Positions 1 to 9,112 of a DNA stretch of 64,000 bases are shown here, piece by piece (position 1 is the first letter of the stretch; every line of letters begins with the position of its first letter). Position numbers and translations under genes: made by a program. The stretch is from Sphingomonas yantingensis (GTDB lineage Bacteria > Pseudomonadota > Alphaproteobacteria > Sphingomonadales > Sphingomonadaceae). The notes under the pieces were generated by a model, which had not been told where the DNA came from, searched no databases, and saw only the letters and a program-made list of their open reading frames with translations. The stretch is taken from positions 124,001-188,000 of the forward strand of contig NZ_JACIJJ010000004.1 in NCBI RefSeq assembly GCF_014199325.1. The letters run 5' to 3'.

Positions 1-1004
1 GCCGGGCTGTCGCGCATGTCGTCGGTATTGGGCTTGAACGTCAGGCCGAGGATCGCGACGGTCTTGCCGCGCACGTCGCCGCCCATCGCGGCAATGACCT
101 TGCGGCCCATCGCGCGCTTGCGGTTGTCGTTCACGTTGACGACCGCCTCGACGATCCGCTGAGGAGCGTCATGGTCCTGGGCGGTCTTGAGCAGCGCCAG
201 CGTGTCCTTGGGGAAGCACGAGCCACCATAGCCCGGCCCGGCATGCAGGAACTTCGACCCGATGCGGTTGTCGAGACCGATGCCGCGTGCCACGTCCTGA
301 ACGTCGGCCCCCACCTTCTCGCACAGGTCGGCGATCTCATTGATGAAGGTGATCTTTGTCGCAAGGAATGCGTTGCCGGCATATTTGGTCAGTTCGGCAG
401 CGCGACGGCTCATCTCGATCACCAGCGAACGGTTAAGCGTCAGCGGGCGATAGATTTGGCGCATCACTTCCATCGCGCGTTCGTCGTCGCCGCCCACGAC
501 AACGCGGTCGGGCCGCTTGAAATCGTCGATCGCGGCTCCTTCGCGCAGAAACTCGGGGTTGGAGACGACTGCGAAATCGGCGTCGGGGCTGGCCTCGCGG
601 ATGATGCGTTCGACCTCGTCGCCGGTGCCGACCGGAACGGTCGACTTGTCGACGATAACAGTGAAGCCGGTGATCGCACCGGCGATTTCCTTTGCGGCGG
701 CGTAGACATAGCTGAGGTCGGCATGGCCATCGCCCCGCCGCGATGGGGTCCCCACCGCGATGAAGATCGCGTCGGCGTCCCGGACGCTTTCACTAAGATC
801 GGTGCTGAACCGCAGGCGTCCGGCCGCGACATTGCGCCCGACCAGCTCATCGAGACCCGGTTCGTAGATCGGCATCCGCCCGTCGAGCAGCGCGTCGATC
901 TTCGACTGGTCCTTGTCGATGCAGACTACATCATGCCCGAAATCCGCGAAGCACGCCCCGGACACCAGCCCGACATACCCCGATCCAACCATCCGGATGC
1001 GCAT
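1..1004 (-). CDS. ugd: UDP-glucose 6-dehydrogenase, C-terminus beyond the window edge
   Basis: Oxidises UDP-glucose to UDP-glucuronate with two NAD+, in the cytoplasm, for acidic exopolysaccharide. The reverse strand reads from an ATG at 1004 without a stop to base 1, giving about 334 residues of a family usually near 440. The N-terminus has the NAD-binding GSGYVGLVSG motif (residues 7-16), and the active-site Cys263 lies in GPGYGGSCFPKDT. The C-terminal UDP-sugar binding domain begins before the cut edge. Being next to a secretion and surface-protein cluster fits a capsule or sphingan-type polysaccharide role. UDP-ManNAc dehydrogenase is the main alternative, less likely from the motif context. 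Confidence 0.93.
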   Translation of the reverse strand, partial: MRIRMVGSGYVGLVSGACFADFGHDVVCIDKDQSKIDALLDGRMPIYEPGLDELVGRNVAAGRLRFSTDLSESVRDADAIFIAVGTPSRRGDGHADLSYVYAAAKEIAGAITGFTVIVDKSTVPVGTGDEVERIIREASPDADFAVVSNPEFLREGAAIDDFKRPDRVVVGGDDERAMEVMRQIYRPLTLNRSLVIEMSRRAAELTKYAGNAFLATKITFINEIADLCEKVGADVQDVARGIGLDNRIGSKFLHAGPGYGGSCFPKDTLALLKTAQDHDAPQRIVEAVVNVNDNRKRAMGRKVIAAMGGDVRGKTVAILGLTFKPNTDDMRDSP

Positions 1005-1451
1005 TCACAACCCCTTTGCCATTGCCTCATCTTGCAGTGCAGCACGCCTTAGGCGCATAAGCGTCACGCATCCAGCGGCAAAACACGCCCGTTGCACGAC
1101 GGATCGCTGATTGCAGTCATGCCGTTTGCGATCATAAAGCCTGCTGTCGCAATCGGAAAGATTTTCTAACAATATCGTGTGACAGCCGGAGTAATCTGCC
1201 GGGTTGCAGATTTGCGGTACGGCTCGTGACACGGCGTGATCGACGGCTGCCGTGTATTGGAATGGTACGGGTCGCCCCGTATCGGCAATATTGGCCCGAT
1301 CGGTGCGGAACAAAGGTCTGGACCCGGTTGGTCGCACAATCTACGGACAGGGTCGCGTGAGGATCGCGCCCCTCTGCTGATTGGGTGAGCGGGCACGACG
1401 TAGGACAGGCATGCCGAGCGGGCGCTCAAGTCAGGATGCGCGGACACAAGA
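1005..1451. other. Intergenic region between divergent ugd and murB
   Basis: These 447 bases separate two divergently transcribed genes and must hold both promoters. Short reading frames occur on both strands but none shows a recognisable protein. A stretch near 1159-1176 is A/T-richer than its surroundings and is the best place for the ugd promoter; no clear -35/-10 pair could be fixed. GCTGTC at 1143-1148 and GACAGC at 1181-1186 form a widely spaced inverted repeat that could be chance. Confidence 0.5.
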
Positions 1452-2492
1452 ATGGAATCGACCCGCTCTGAACCACCGGATGACCGGTGGCATGACCCAC
1501 GCACCGTCTCCACGCACGCTGCACTGACGGCGGCGGCGGGGGGTGACTGTGTGGCAACCGACGTGCCGCTGGCGACGCTTGGCCGTTGGCGAATCGGCGG
1601 GCCGGCCGATTTCGTCGTCACCCCGGCCGACGCCGCTTCGCTCGGCCGCGTGCTGGCCGTGATCACGGCGCTGGGCTTGCCGCGCGTCATCATCGGCGAT
1701 GGATCGAACCTGCTGTTCCACGATGCCGGCTTTCGCGGAGTCGTCGTTCGCGTCGGTCGCTCGCTGGACGGTTTTGCGGTCCGGGGCGACGGCATCGTCG
1801 ATGCAGGGGCGGGGCTTTGGGTGCCGTCGTTCGTGCGGCGGGTGATCAATTCCGGCCTGTCGGGCGCGGTCCATGCGATCGGCATTCCGGGGACGCTGGG
1901 CGGTCTGGTCACGATGAACGGGGGCAGCCAGCGGCGCGGCATCGGCGAGAATGTCGTCCATGTCGACGCGCTGGACCAATTCGGTGCGCGCCACCGGCTC
2001 GACCATGCCGCTCTCGCCTACAGCTATCGCGCGTCGCGGTTGCAGGCCGGCGACCTGGTGGTGACCTCGGTCCGGCTGCGGTTCGAGCCCGGCGACCGCG
2101 CGGCAATGCACCGCGAGGCGCGCTCAATCCTGCGCTCGCGCCGAGAGAAATTCCCGAAGGTTCGCGCGAACTGCGGATCGGTCTTCGTCAGCGATCCGAA
2201 GCTCTACGACCTGATCGGCCCGCCGGGCATGGCGATCGAACGTGCCGGGCTGAAGGGCAAGGCGATCGGCGGTGCGCAGCTGTCGCCCGACCATGCCAAT
2301 TTCATCGTCAACAACGGCGACGCGCGCGCCGTCGACGTGTTGGCGTTGATCCGCATCGCCCGCGACCGGGTGGCCGATCTCTCGGGTATCCGCATGGATG
2401 CCGAGGTGCGCCACCTGGCACCCGACGGCACCCTATGCCCTGCCCATGAAGTGGCCGATCGTCTCGACGTCGCCCATTACCAAGGACTTTGA
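1452..2492 (+). CDS. murB: UDP-N-acetylenolpyruvoylglucosamine reductase (MurB)
   Basis: NADPH- and FAD-dependent reduction of enolpyruvyl-UDP-GlcNAc to UDP-MurNAc, the second step of the peptidoglycan precursor pathway. The 346-residue product has the FAD-binding IGDGSNLLF (81-89) and GIPGTLGG (144-151) motifs, the proton-donor serine in NCGSVF (Ser243), HANFIVN (281-287) and the conserved late glutamate in AEVRHL (Glu318), so it looks catalytically complete. The gene is not in a division/cell-wall cluster as murB usually is; it sits one base upstream of murA at the head of a type I secretion operon, so it may be a second, specialised copy (inference). Confidence 0.92.
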   Translation: MESTRSEPPDDRWHDPRTVSTHAALTAAAGGDCVATDVPLATLGRWRIGGPADFVVTPADAASLGRVLAVITALGLPRVIIGDGSNLLFHDAGFRGVVVRVGRSLDGFAVRGDGIVDAGAGLWVPSFVRRVINSGLSGAVHAIGIPGTLGGLVTMNGGSQRRGIGENVVHVDALDQFGARHRLDHAALAYSYRASRLQAGDLVVTSVRLRFEPGDRAAMHREARSILRSRREKFPKVRANCGSVFVSDPKLYDLIGPPGMAIERAGLKGKAIGGAQLSPDHANFIVNNGDARAVDVLALIRIARDRVADLSGIRMDAEVRHLAPDGTLCPAHEVADRLDVAHYQGL

Positions 2493-2493
2493 C

Positions 2494-3801
2494 ATGACCG
2501 CGACCGCATTCTCCGCACCGGCCATCACTTCGATCGAAAGTCGCGATCCCGACCGCATCCTGTCGGTGCGTCCGTCGCGCCTGGAAGGGATCGTCACGGT
2601 CAGCGGCGCAAAGAACAGCGTGCTGCGTCTCCTGGCCGCGTCGCTGCTGACTGCAGAGCGCATCGTGCTCGACAATTATCCCGACGGGCTGCTGGACGCG
2701 CAGGTGCACGTCGGGATGCTGGAGGTGCTGGGCAAGCGCTGCACCGTCACCGACGGCACGCTGACGATCGAAGAGGTTTCCCCGCCGCCCGGCGAACTGA
2801 TCTGGGAAGGCCGCTCGATCCGTAACACGCTGCTGATCCTGGGCGCGCTCACCGCGCGGACCGGCGCGGGCAGCGTGCCGTTGCCCGGCGGCTGCGACCT
2901 GGGCGGGCGCGGCTACGACCTGCACGAACTGGTCCTGACGCGGCTGGGCGCGCGCGTGTATGGCAAGGACGGCCGGCTATATGCAGAAGCACCGGACGGC
3001 CTGACCGGCGCCGACATCGTGCTGCCGCTTCGCTCCACCGGCGCGACCGAGAACGCGTTGATGATCGCATCGCTGGCCCGCGGCACCACGCGCTTGTGGA
3101 ACCCCCATATCCGACCCGAAATCCTCGACCTTTGCGATTTCCTGCGGGCAATGGGGGCGACGATTACCGTCCATGGCCAGGAAAGCATCGAGATCACGGG
3201 CGCGGAGACGCTGAACGGGGTAACGCGGCGGGTGATGCCCGACAACATGGAGGCTATGACGTGGCTGATCGGATCGGTCATCACTGGCGGCGACGTGGAA
3301 ATCCGCGATTTTCCTTTCGACGATCTGGAAGTGCCGCTTATCTTCCTGCGTGAGAGTGGGGCGAAGATCTTTCGCGAAGGATCGATCGCGATCGTGCGGT
3401 CTGGCCGCCCCTATCCGGTAGAGATCAGCACCGGGCCGTATCCCGGCATCAATTCGGACATGCAGCCGTTGTTCGCGGCGCTGGGTGCGTGCGCGCGCGG
3501 GGAATCACGGATCGTCGATCTGCGCTTCGCCGGCCGCTACGGCTATCTGGACGAGTTCGCGAAGATGGGCGTGGAAAGCTTCGTGCGCGACAGCACGGCG
3601 CATGTTCATGGGACGCGGGAGCTGCGTGGTGCAGCGGTCCGGGCGCTTGACCTGCGCGCGGGCGCGGCGCTTGCGTTGCTTGGCCTGCGGGCCGACGGGG
3701 AGACGCGAATCGCCGATGCGTGGCAGATCGAACGCGGCTATGATAAATTCCTTGAAAAGGCACAGGCGCTTAACGCGAAGATGACCTATTTCGATCAATA
3801 G
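2494..3801 (+). CDS. murA: UDP-N-acetylglucosamine 1-carboxyvinyltransferase (MurA), divergent copy
   Basis: Transfers enolpyruvate from PEP to UDP-GlcNAc, giving the substrate of MurB. The start is taken as ATG 2494, one base after the murB stop, because upstream in-frame sequence overlaps murB and has no family similarity; this gives 435 residues. Catalytic residues are present: SGAKN with Lys40/Asn41, Arg110, the PEP-reactive Cys134 in GGCDLGGRGYDLH, TGATENALM (182-190), the aspartate of INSDMQ, and a late Arg in DLRAGAALAL. The cysteine loop differs from the usual GGCAIGARPVDLH, marking a divergent subgroup. It is probably cotranscribed with murB and the downstream exporter (28-base gap). 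Confidence 0.92.
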   Translation: MTATAFSAPAITSIESRDPDRILSVRPSRLEGIVTVSGAKNSVLRLLAASLLTAERIVLDNYPDGLLDAQVHVGMLEVLGKRCTVTDGTLTIEEVSPPPGELIWEGRSIRNTLLILGALTARTGAGSVPLPGGCDLGGRGYDLHELVLTRLGARVYGKDGRLYAEAPDGLTGADIVLPLRSTGATENALMIASLARGTTRLWNPHIRPEILDLCDFLRAMGATITVHGQESIEITGAETLNGVTRRVMPDNMEAMTWLIGSVITGGDVEIRDFPFDDLEVPLIFLRESGAKIFREGSIAIVRSGRPYPVEISTGPYPGINSDMQPLFAALGACARGESRIVDLRFAGRYGYLDEFAKMGVESFVRDSTAHVHGTRELRGAAVRALDLRAGAALALLGLRADGETRIADAWQIERGYDKFLEKAQALNAKMTYFDQ

Positions 3802-3828
3802 GCCGGACATCGGGCCGGGGGGACCAGA

Positions 3829-5601
3829 ATGCAGGTTGAACAAAATCCGCTGCGCTATGCGCTGAAGGCGTGCCGGCGCCATTTCTGGGCGGTGGGGCTG
3901 TTCTCCGGCCTCATCAACCTGCTGTATCTCGCCCCGTCGATCTTCATGCTGCAGGTCTACGACCGGGTGGTGCCCACGCGTGGCGTACCGACGCTGCTAG
4001 TCCTCTCGCTGATCCTGGCGGTTTCGCTCATTGTGTTCGCGCTGCTCGACACGGTGCGGATTCGGTTGCTGATGCGCGCCAGCCTGCGCCTGGAAAAGAT
4101 CGCGGCGTCTAACATCCTGCACCGCATCATCGGCACCGGCGGCGCTAGCCCGGCCCAGCGCGCGCAGGCGATGCGCGATTTCGACACGTTGCGCGGCACG
4201 CTGACCGGTCCTGCCATCATCGCGCTGTTCGATGCGCCATGGGCACCGATCTACATCATCATCTCCTGGCTGCTGCACCCGATGATCGGGATGCTGGCGC
4301 TGGTGAGCTCGCTGCTGTTGATCGCACTGGCGGTGGCCAGCGACTGGTCGGTCAAGAAATCGGTAGCCGAGGTCTCGCAGCGTACGAGCCAGGCCTATCG
4401 GTCGCAGGATTATTCGATTCAGGCATCGGAAGTCGCAAGGGCACTCGGGATGCGCGAGGCGGTGGTGCGCCGCCACCTGTCCGAACGCGCCGACCTGGCC
4501 AAGCGCCAGTCAGACATTGCCGGCAATTCCGGCGGTTTCCTGGCCGCGACCAAGTTCCTGCGGCTGTTCCTCCAATCCATGGCGCTGGCGCTGGGTGCGT
4601 ATCTGGCAATCAACCAGGAGATTTCTGCCGGTGCGATCTTCGCCGCATCGCTGATTCTCGGCCGCGCGCTGCAGCCGGTCGAGCAGATCCTGAACGCCAT
4701 GAAGAACGTGATGGCCGCCCAGAACGCCTATAAGGGCCTCGATCATTTCTGCCGCCTGCCCGACGTCACCGCGACGCGCACCACCTTGCCCACGCCGCGC
4801 GGCCGGATCGAGGTGGACGATGTGACAGTGCGGGTGCCGGGCTCGGACCGGGTGCTGCTGAACAAGCTCAGTTTCACGATCGAACCGGGCACCATCGTCG
4901 CGCTGGTCGGGCCGAGCGGGGCCGGCAAGTCGACACTGCTGCGTACGCTGTCCGGCGGGGTCGTCCCGGACGAAGGCGAGGTGCGCATCGACGGCGCGCG
5001 GCTGAGCGACTGGAACCCTGACGAACTGGGTCGCCATGTCGGTTACATGCCGCAGACCCCGACGCTGTTCCCCGCCAGCGTCCATGCCAATATCTCGCGC
5101 TTCCGCGCGCTGACCGAAGGTGGCGGCGAGGCGCTGGACAAGGAAGTGCTGGCTGCCGCGATGCTGGCGGGCGCGCATGAGGTCATCCTGCGCTTCGAGC
5201 ATGGCTATGACACACGGTTGGCCGTGCGCGAGGGCGGCGGCCTGTCGTCGGGCCAGCGCCAGCTGGTCGCGCTGGCGCGCGCGCTGTTCGGATCGCCGGC
5301 GATCTTCTACCTAGACGAACCCAACGCTCATCTCGACATCAACGGCGAGACGCGGCTCATCGCCACGCTGCAGGAGCTGAAGGCAAGAGGCGCGACCGTG
5401 ATCGTGTCGACCCACCGCACCGGATTGCTGCAGGCGGTGGACAAGGTGCTACTGCTACGCGATGGCGTCATCCAGGTGTATGACGATCGGGCCAAAGTCC
5501 TGCGGTCGGCACCGCCGCCGGAGGAAGCCCGCGAACCCGGTCAGCTGGACCAGCGCGGCCATGCCGGCGAACAACCTCGCGCCCAGGGAGGCCAATCGTG
5601 A
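3829..5601 (+). CDS. Type I secretion ABC transporter, permease-ATPase (PrtD/HlyB family)
   Basis: Inner-membrane exporter that powers one-step secretion of a protein with an uncleaved C-terminal signal. The 590-residue chain has a transmembrane domain over about residues 1-310 followed by a nucleotide-binding domain with Walker A GPSGAGKST (about 362-370), the ABC signature SSGQRQ and Walker B IFYLDEP, then the H-loop STHRT. It lacks an N-terminal C39 peptidase-like domain, which matches PrtD/AprD rather than HlyB. It precedes the adaptor (GTGA overlap) and a TolC gene, so all three parts of the system are together. It also resembles the AtrB/AtrD exporters reported next to sphingan polysaccharide genes. 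Confidence 0.93.
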   Translation: MQVEQNPLRYALKACRRHFWAVGLFSGLINLLYLAPSIFMLQVYDRVVPTRGVPTLLVLSLILAVSLIVFALLDTVRIRLLMRASLRLEKIAASNILHRIIGTGGASPAQRAQAMRDFDTLRGTLTGPAIIALFDAPWAPIYIIISWLLHPMIGMLALVSSLLLIALAVASDWSVKKSVAEVSQRTSQAYRSQDYSIQASEVARALGMREAVVRRHLSERADLAKRQSDIAGNSGGFLAATKFLRLFLQSMALALGAYLAINQEISAGAIFAASLILGRALQPVEQILNAMKNVMAAQNAYKGLDHFCRLPDVTATRTTLPTPRGRIEVDDVTVRVPGSDRVLLNKLSFTIEPGTIVALVGPSGAGKSTLLRTLSGGVVPDEGEVRIDGARLSDWNPDELGRHVGYMPQTPTLFPASVHANISRFRALTEGGGEALDKEVLAAAMLAGAHEVILRFEHGYDTRLAVREGGGLSSGQRQLVALARALFGSPAIFYLDEPNAHLDINGETRLIATLQELKARGATVIVSTHRTGLLQAVDKVLLLRDGVIQVYDDRAKVLRSAPPPEEAREPGQLDQRGHAGEQPRAQGGQS

Positions 5602-6983
5602 GCGGAGAAATCATACCCCGCCAGCAGCAACAGGTCCTGGTGGTCGAACGCAGTGCCGTCGGTAATCCCGAAGCGGTGCTGAACGATTCGCCGAACCGGG
5701 CGATGACGGTGGGCATCGCCATCGCGGTACTGTTCTTCGTCGTGCTGCTGGGCTGGGCGGCGATTGTTCGACTTGATGCAGCGGCGGCCGGCGAGGGCCG
5801 CGTGACCGTGTCGGGCAACCGTCAGACGGTGCAGCACCGCGACGGCGGAATCATCGACGAGATAAGCGTCCGCGAGGGCATGAAGGTGGGCCGCGACCAG
5901 ATCCTGATCCGCCTGAAGGGGGCGGAGGTCGCGGCGACCGAACGGGCACTGGCCGGCAGCGTCATCGACCTGGAGGCGCAGCGTGCCCGGCTGGAGGCCG
6001 AGATCAGAGGCGGCCCGATCCAATGGCCCGCCCGGTTCGCGACTCTGACCGGTGCCGACCGCGCGCTGGTCGAGCGTGCGATGGGGCTACAGAACGCGCA
6101 GCGTTCCGCCCGTCAGGGTGCCCTGGCGTCCAACCGTGCCGTCATCCGCCAGCAGGAGGCGGAGGCAGCTCAGCAGATCGGCGGCTATTCGGCGCAGGCC
6201 CGCGCCACGTCGCAACAGCGCCAGTCCCTGGAGGAACAGCTCGCTGCCACGCGCAAGCTGGCGGACGAGGGCTATGTGTCGCGCAACACCGTGCGCGGGA
6301 TCGAACGCTCGATCCAGCAGCTGGAAGGCGCCGATGCCGACTATGGCGCGCGTGCGCGGGCCGCGCGGGAGCAGGCGGGACAGGCGCGGGAATCCGCCAT
6401 ATCGAGCGCGCGTCGCTATACAGAGGATGCGGCGACCGCGCTGCGCGATACCCAGTTCCAGCTGAACGAGGTCATGCCGAAGTGGCTGGCGGCCAAGGAG
6501 CAGCTGGAACGCACCGTGATCCGCGCGCCGGTTGCCGGCCGGGTGGTCGACCTGAAAATTTATTCACGTGGCGGCGTGATCCAGGCGGGGCAGCCGATCC
6601 TAGACATCGTGCCCGATGCCGCACCGCTGGTCATCAAGGCGAATTTCGCGCCGGGGGACATCGACGGCGTGTATGAGGGGCGCACGGCCGAGGTGAAGTT
6701 TCTGTCGCTGCACGAACGCGATCTGCCGATCCTGCTGGGATCGATTCGGAACGTGTCGGCCGACAGCCTGAGCGACGAGAAGTCGGGGCAGCGCTATTTC
6801 ACGGCCGAAATCGTCGTGCCGCAGGCTCAGATCGCGATGCTGCGCAAAGTGCGCGGCGCCGATCTCGGCATCCGTCCGGGTGTGCCGGTCAGTGTGCTGG
6901 TGAAACTTCGCCAGCGCACCGCGCTTCAGTATCTGCTCGACCCGCTGACGGAGACATTCCGCCGGTCGATGCACGAGCGGTAA
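5598..6983 (+). CDS. Type I secretion periplasmic adaptor (HlyD family)
   Basis: Bridges the inner-membrane ABC exporter to the TolC channel. The 461-residue product has a short cytoplasmic N-terminus, one membrane helix at about residues 36-56, a biotinyl-lipoyl half motif (GNRQTVQHRDGGIIDEI), a long alpha-hairpin rich in Gln, Ala and Arg, and a returning lipoyl/beta-barrel part (VIRAPVAGRVVDL). The start is a GTG at 5598 that overlaps the preceding stop as GTGA, implying translational coupling with the exporter gene. Confidence 0.93.
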   Translation: MSGEIIPRQQQQVLVVERSAVGNPEAVLNDSPNRAMTVGIAIAVLFFVVLLGWAAIVRLDAAAAGEGRVTVSGNRQTVQHRDGGIIDEISVREGMKVGRDQILIRLKGAEVAATERALAGSVIDLEAQRARLEAEIRGGPIQWPARFATLTGADRALVERAMGLQNAQRSARQGALASNRAVIRQQEAEAAQQIGGYSAQARATSQQRQSLEEQLAATRKLADEGYVSRNTVRGIERSIQQLEGADADYGARARAAREQAGQARESAISSARRYTEDAATALRDTQFQLNEVMPKWLAAKEQLERTVIRAPVAGRVVDLKIYSRGGVIQAGQPILDIVPDAAPLVIKANFAPGDIDGVYEGRTAEVKFLSLHERDLPILLGSIRNVSADSLSDEKSGQRYFTAEIVVPQAQIAMLRKVRGADLGIRPGVPVSVLVKLRQRTALQYLLDPLTETFRRSMHER

Positions 6984-7071
6984 CAGGTCGGGCGGGACGT
7001 CATTGGGTCTGTGCGGAAATCGCGCTAGGGAAATGCCGGCACGAACTGGGGCAGAGCGGGGGGAGTGGACG

Positions 7072-8709
7072 ATGAAAATGCGTTTTTGGTTGCTGGCCGG
7101 AGTAGTCGTGGCGACGGGGCCGGTCGCCGCGCAGGTCGGACCCGTGACGCCGGTGGAGGCCTCGATGGCGTCGGTATCGGGCGCGACCGATACGCTGGCC
7201 CAGGCGCTGGTCGATGCCTATCGCAACAACCCCCAGCTCGAGGCGCAGCGCGCGCAGCTGCGGGCGCTGGACGAGACCGTCGTTCAGGCCAGCGCACCCT
7301 ATCGGCTGCAGGCCAGCGTCGTTGGCAGCGTCCGGTATCAGGAACAGGTCACGCGCGACGTGTTCTTCGACGAACTGGTCACCAACCGCGCCCGCAGCAG
7401 CGGTGCGTCGCTGACCGCATCGCAGATTCTGTTCAACGGCGGCCGTACCGCCGCACGCGTATCGGCAGCCGAGGCCAGCGTGCTGTCGGGCCGCGAACGC
7501 CTGCGCGAGGTCGAGAATTTCATCCTGTTCGAGGTCGTCGACTCGTATGTGTCGGTGCTGCGCGATCAGCGTCTGGTCGAGATTCAGCAGCGATCGATCC
7601 AGTCCTACCAGCGACAGGTCGACCAGGCGCGGGCACGCGAACGCGGCGGCGACCTGACCCGGATCGACATCGCACAGGCCGAGGCACAGCTGGGCATCAT
7701 CCGCACGCAGCTGGCGCAGGCTGAGACGAACCTGGAACGCAGTCGGTCGCGGTTCGCCGCGGTCGTCGGCCGCAATCCCGGCGCGCTGACTCCGCCACCG
7801 CCGCTGCCCGGCATTCCCGGATCGATCGACATGGCCTACCGCGTCGCCGAGGCCGAAAGCCCGACGCTGTGGCAGGCGATCCTGAACGAACGGTCGGGCC
7901 GCGCGCAGATCGCCGCCGAACGCGCCGAACGCAATCCGATCCTGTCGGCCGATGCATCGATCGGCGTCATCGACCCCAACGGGATCGGGTTCAACAACCT
8001 GCGCCGCGGGGTTTCAGCGGGGGGCACGCTGACCATCCCTCTATTGACCGGCGGTGTCATCGATTCGCGCGTCCGCCAGGCGCTGGCCAACCAGCAGTCG
8101 CTGGCCTTCACCGTCGAGGCGAGCCGGCGCGGGGTTCAGGCGCAAGTCCAGAATGCTTGGAACCAGTCGATCTCGTCGGCGGAACAGGTCGCGATCGGTC
8201 AGGCGACCGCCGAAACCGCGGCGCGGGCGCTGGAAGGCGTACGACGCAGTTTCCAGGAGGGCTTCCGGTCCAATTTCGAAGTGATCGATTCGGAGCAGCG
8301 TCTTCTGAACGCGCAGGTCATCGTCGCGAATGCCGAATATCAGCGATACGCATCCCAAGCTAATCTGCTGACCTATCTGGGCCGGTTGCAGGCCGCTACG
8401 CTTAGCCCCGCCGTCGCAACCTACGACATGGAAGCCAATCTCGAACGACGCAAGCGACAGCAGATCGACCCGTTCCAGCCGTTCGTCGGCCCGATCGACC
8501 GGCTGTCGCGGGCGTCCGACGATCCCCGCGACGCACCGGTGGTCCCGGCCACTGCAAACGCCACGCTGCGCACGCCCGACACCCCTGCGCCGGCGCGGCC
8601 GCTCGCCAGCGCACTGCCCGTCGATAACGTACCGGCCCGCCCCGCGTTGCCGGACCAGAAACAGCCGTCTCCATCGCAGGTGCAGGCCCAAAGCCGGCCC
8701 CGCGACTGA
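7072..8709 (+). CDS. TolC-family outer-membrane channel of the type I secretion system
   Basis: Forms the trimeric outer-membrane and periplasmic tunnel for the secretion system. ATG 7072 is preferred over an upstream in-frame start because it begins a signal peptide (KMRFWLLAGVVVATGPVAAQ) and follows a purine-rich GGGGGGAG stretch. The 545-residue product has the duplicated OEP structure with long helices and beta-strand segments. The last roughly 85 residues are a proline/alanine-rich low-complexity tail that ordinary TolC lacks. It lies 88 bases after the HlyD gene and ends in a perfect hairpin at 8721-8752. Confidence 0.92.
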   Translation: MKMRFWLLAGVVVATGPVAAQVGPVTPVEASMASVSGATDTLAQALVDAYRNNPQLEAQRAQLRALDETVVQASAPYRLQASVVGSVRYQEQVTRDVFFDELVTNRARSSGASLTASQILFNGGRTAARVSAAEASVLSGRERLREVENFILFEVVDSYVSVLRDQRLVEIQQRSIQSYQRQVDQARARERGGDLTRIDIAQAEAQLGIIRTQLAQAETNLERSRSRFAAVVGRNPGALTPPPPLPGIPGSIDMAYRVAEAESPTLWQAILNERSGRAQIAAERAERNPILSADASIGVIDPNGIGFNNLRRGVSAGGTLTIPLLTGGVIDSRVRQALANQQSLAFTVEASRRGVQAQVQNAWNQSISSAEQVAIGQATAETAARALEGVRRSFQEGFRSNFEVIDSEQRLLNAQVIVANAEYQRYASQANLLTYLGRLQAATLSPAVATYDMEANLERRKRQQIDPFQPFVGPIDRLSRASDDPRDAPVVPATANATLRTPDTPAPARPLASALPVDNVPARPALPDQKQPSPSQVQAQSRPRD

Positions 8710-8720
8710 CCGAACTCCGT

Positions 8721-8752
8721 TTCGGAACCCGCACCAAACCGCGGGTTCCGAA
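8721..8752 (+). terminator. Perfect 12-bp hairpin after tolC
   Basis: TTCGGAACCCGC (8721-8732) pairs without mismatch with GCGGGTTCCGAA (8741-8752) across an eight-base loop, starting 11 bases after the tolC stop. There is no run of T after it, so it may be a Rho-assisted end or an mRNA-stabilising 3' structure rather than a classical intrinsic terminator. Confidence 0.6.
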
Positions 8753-8845
8753 GCCTACTGTCCGCAAGGGATATAGGAACTTTCCTACACGGAATGGATG
8801 TGGAACACAGCGGGAACATCGATTCGCGATGGTTCAGGAGGTTCC

Positions 8846-9112
8846 ATGTCAGACCCGTTCGCCTAGCATTCCGACAGTCCGGTTGCGCCCGCCCGGCGCC
8901 TGCTGACCATCCAGCCTGACGATCAGCAGGCGCTGCCGCATACGCCCAAGGCGCTGTATGTCGGCGGTGGCGGCGACGTCGTCGTGCGGGCGGTCGGCGA
9001 CACCGCCGATGTCCGTTTCATCGGCGTGCCGGCGGGAACCATCCTGCCGATGCGGGTCAGCCATGTCCGCCTGACTGGTACGAGCGCCTCCGGCCTGATT
9101 GCGTTCTGCTGA
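8846..9112 (+). pseudogene. Spike base protein (phage/GTA-type, RCAP_Rcc01079-like) with a nonsense codon at position 7
   Basis: An ATG at 8846 sits four bases after a perfect AGGAGG ribosome site and reads M-S-D-P-F-A-stop-H-S-D-S, then continues open to the TGA at 9110-9112. The rest (RRLLTIQPDDQQ, KALYVGGGGDVVVRAVG, VPAGTILPMRVSHVR) matches what I know of the short spike base proteins of alphaproteobacterial phages and gene transfer agents, where the start usually reads MSDPFASHSDS. A single TCG to TAG change explains the stop. Without it the product would be 88 residues. Its stop overlaps the next start (TGATG), as in an operon. Sequencing error is possible, but the next gene also carries lesions. 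Confidence 0.75.

Noticed and set aside
1143..1186. GCTGTC/GACAGC inverted repeat upstream of ugd
   Set aside because: Six-base arms 32 bases apart occur often by chance in such DNA.
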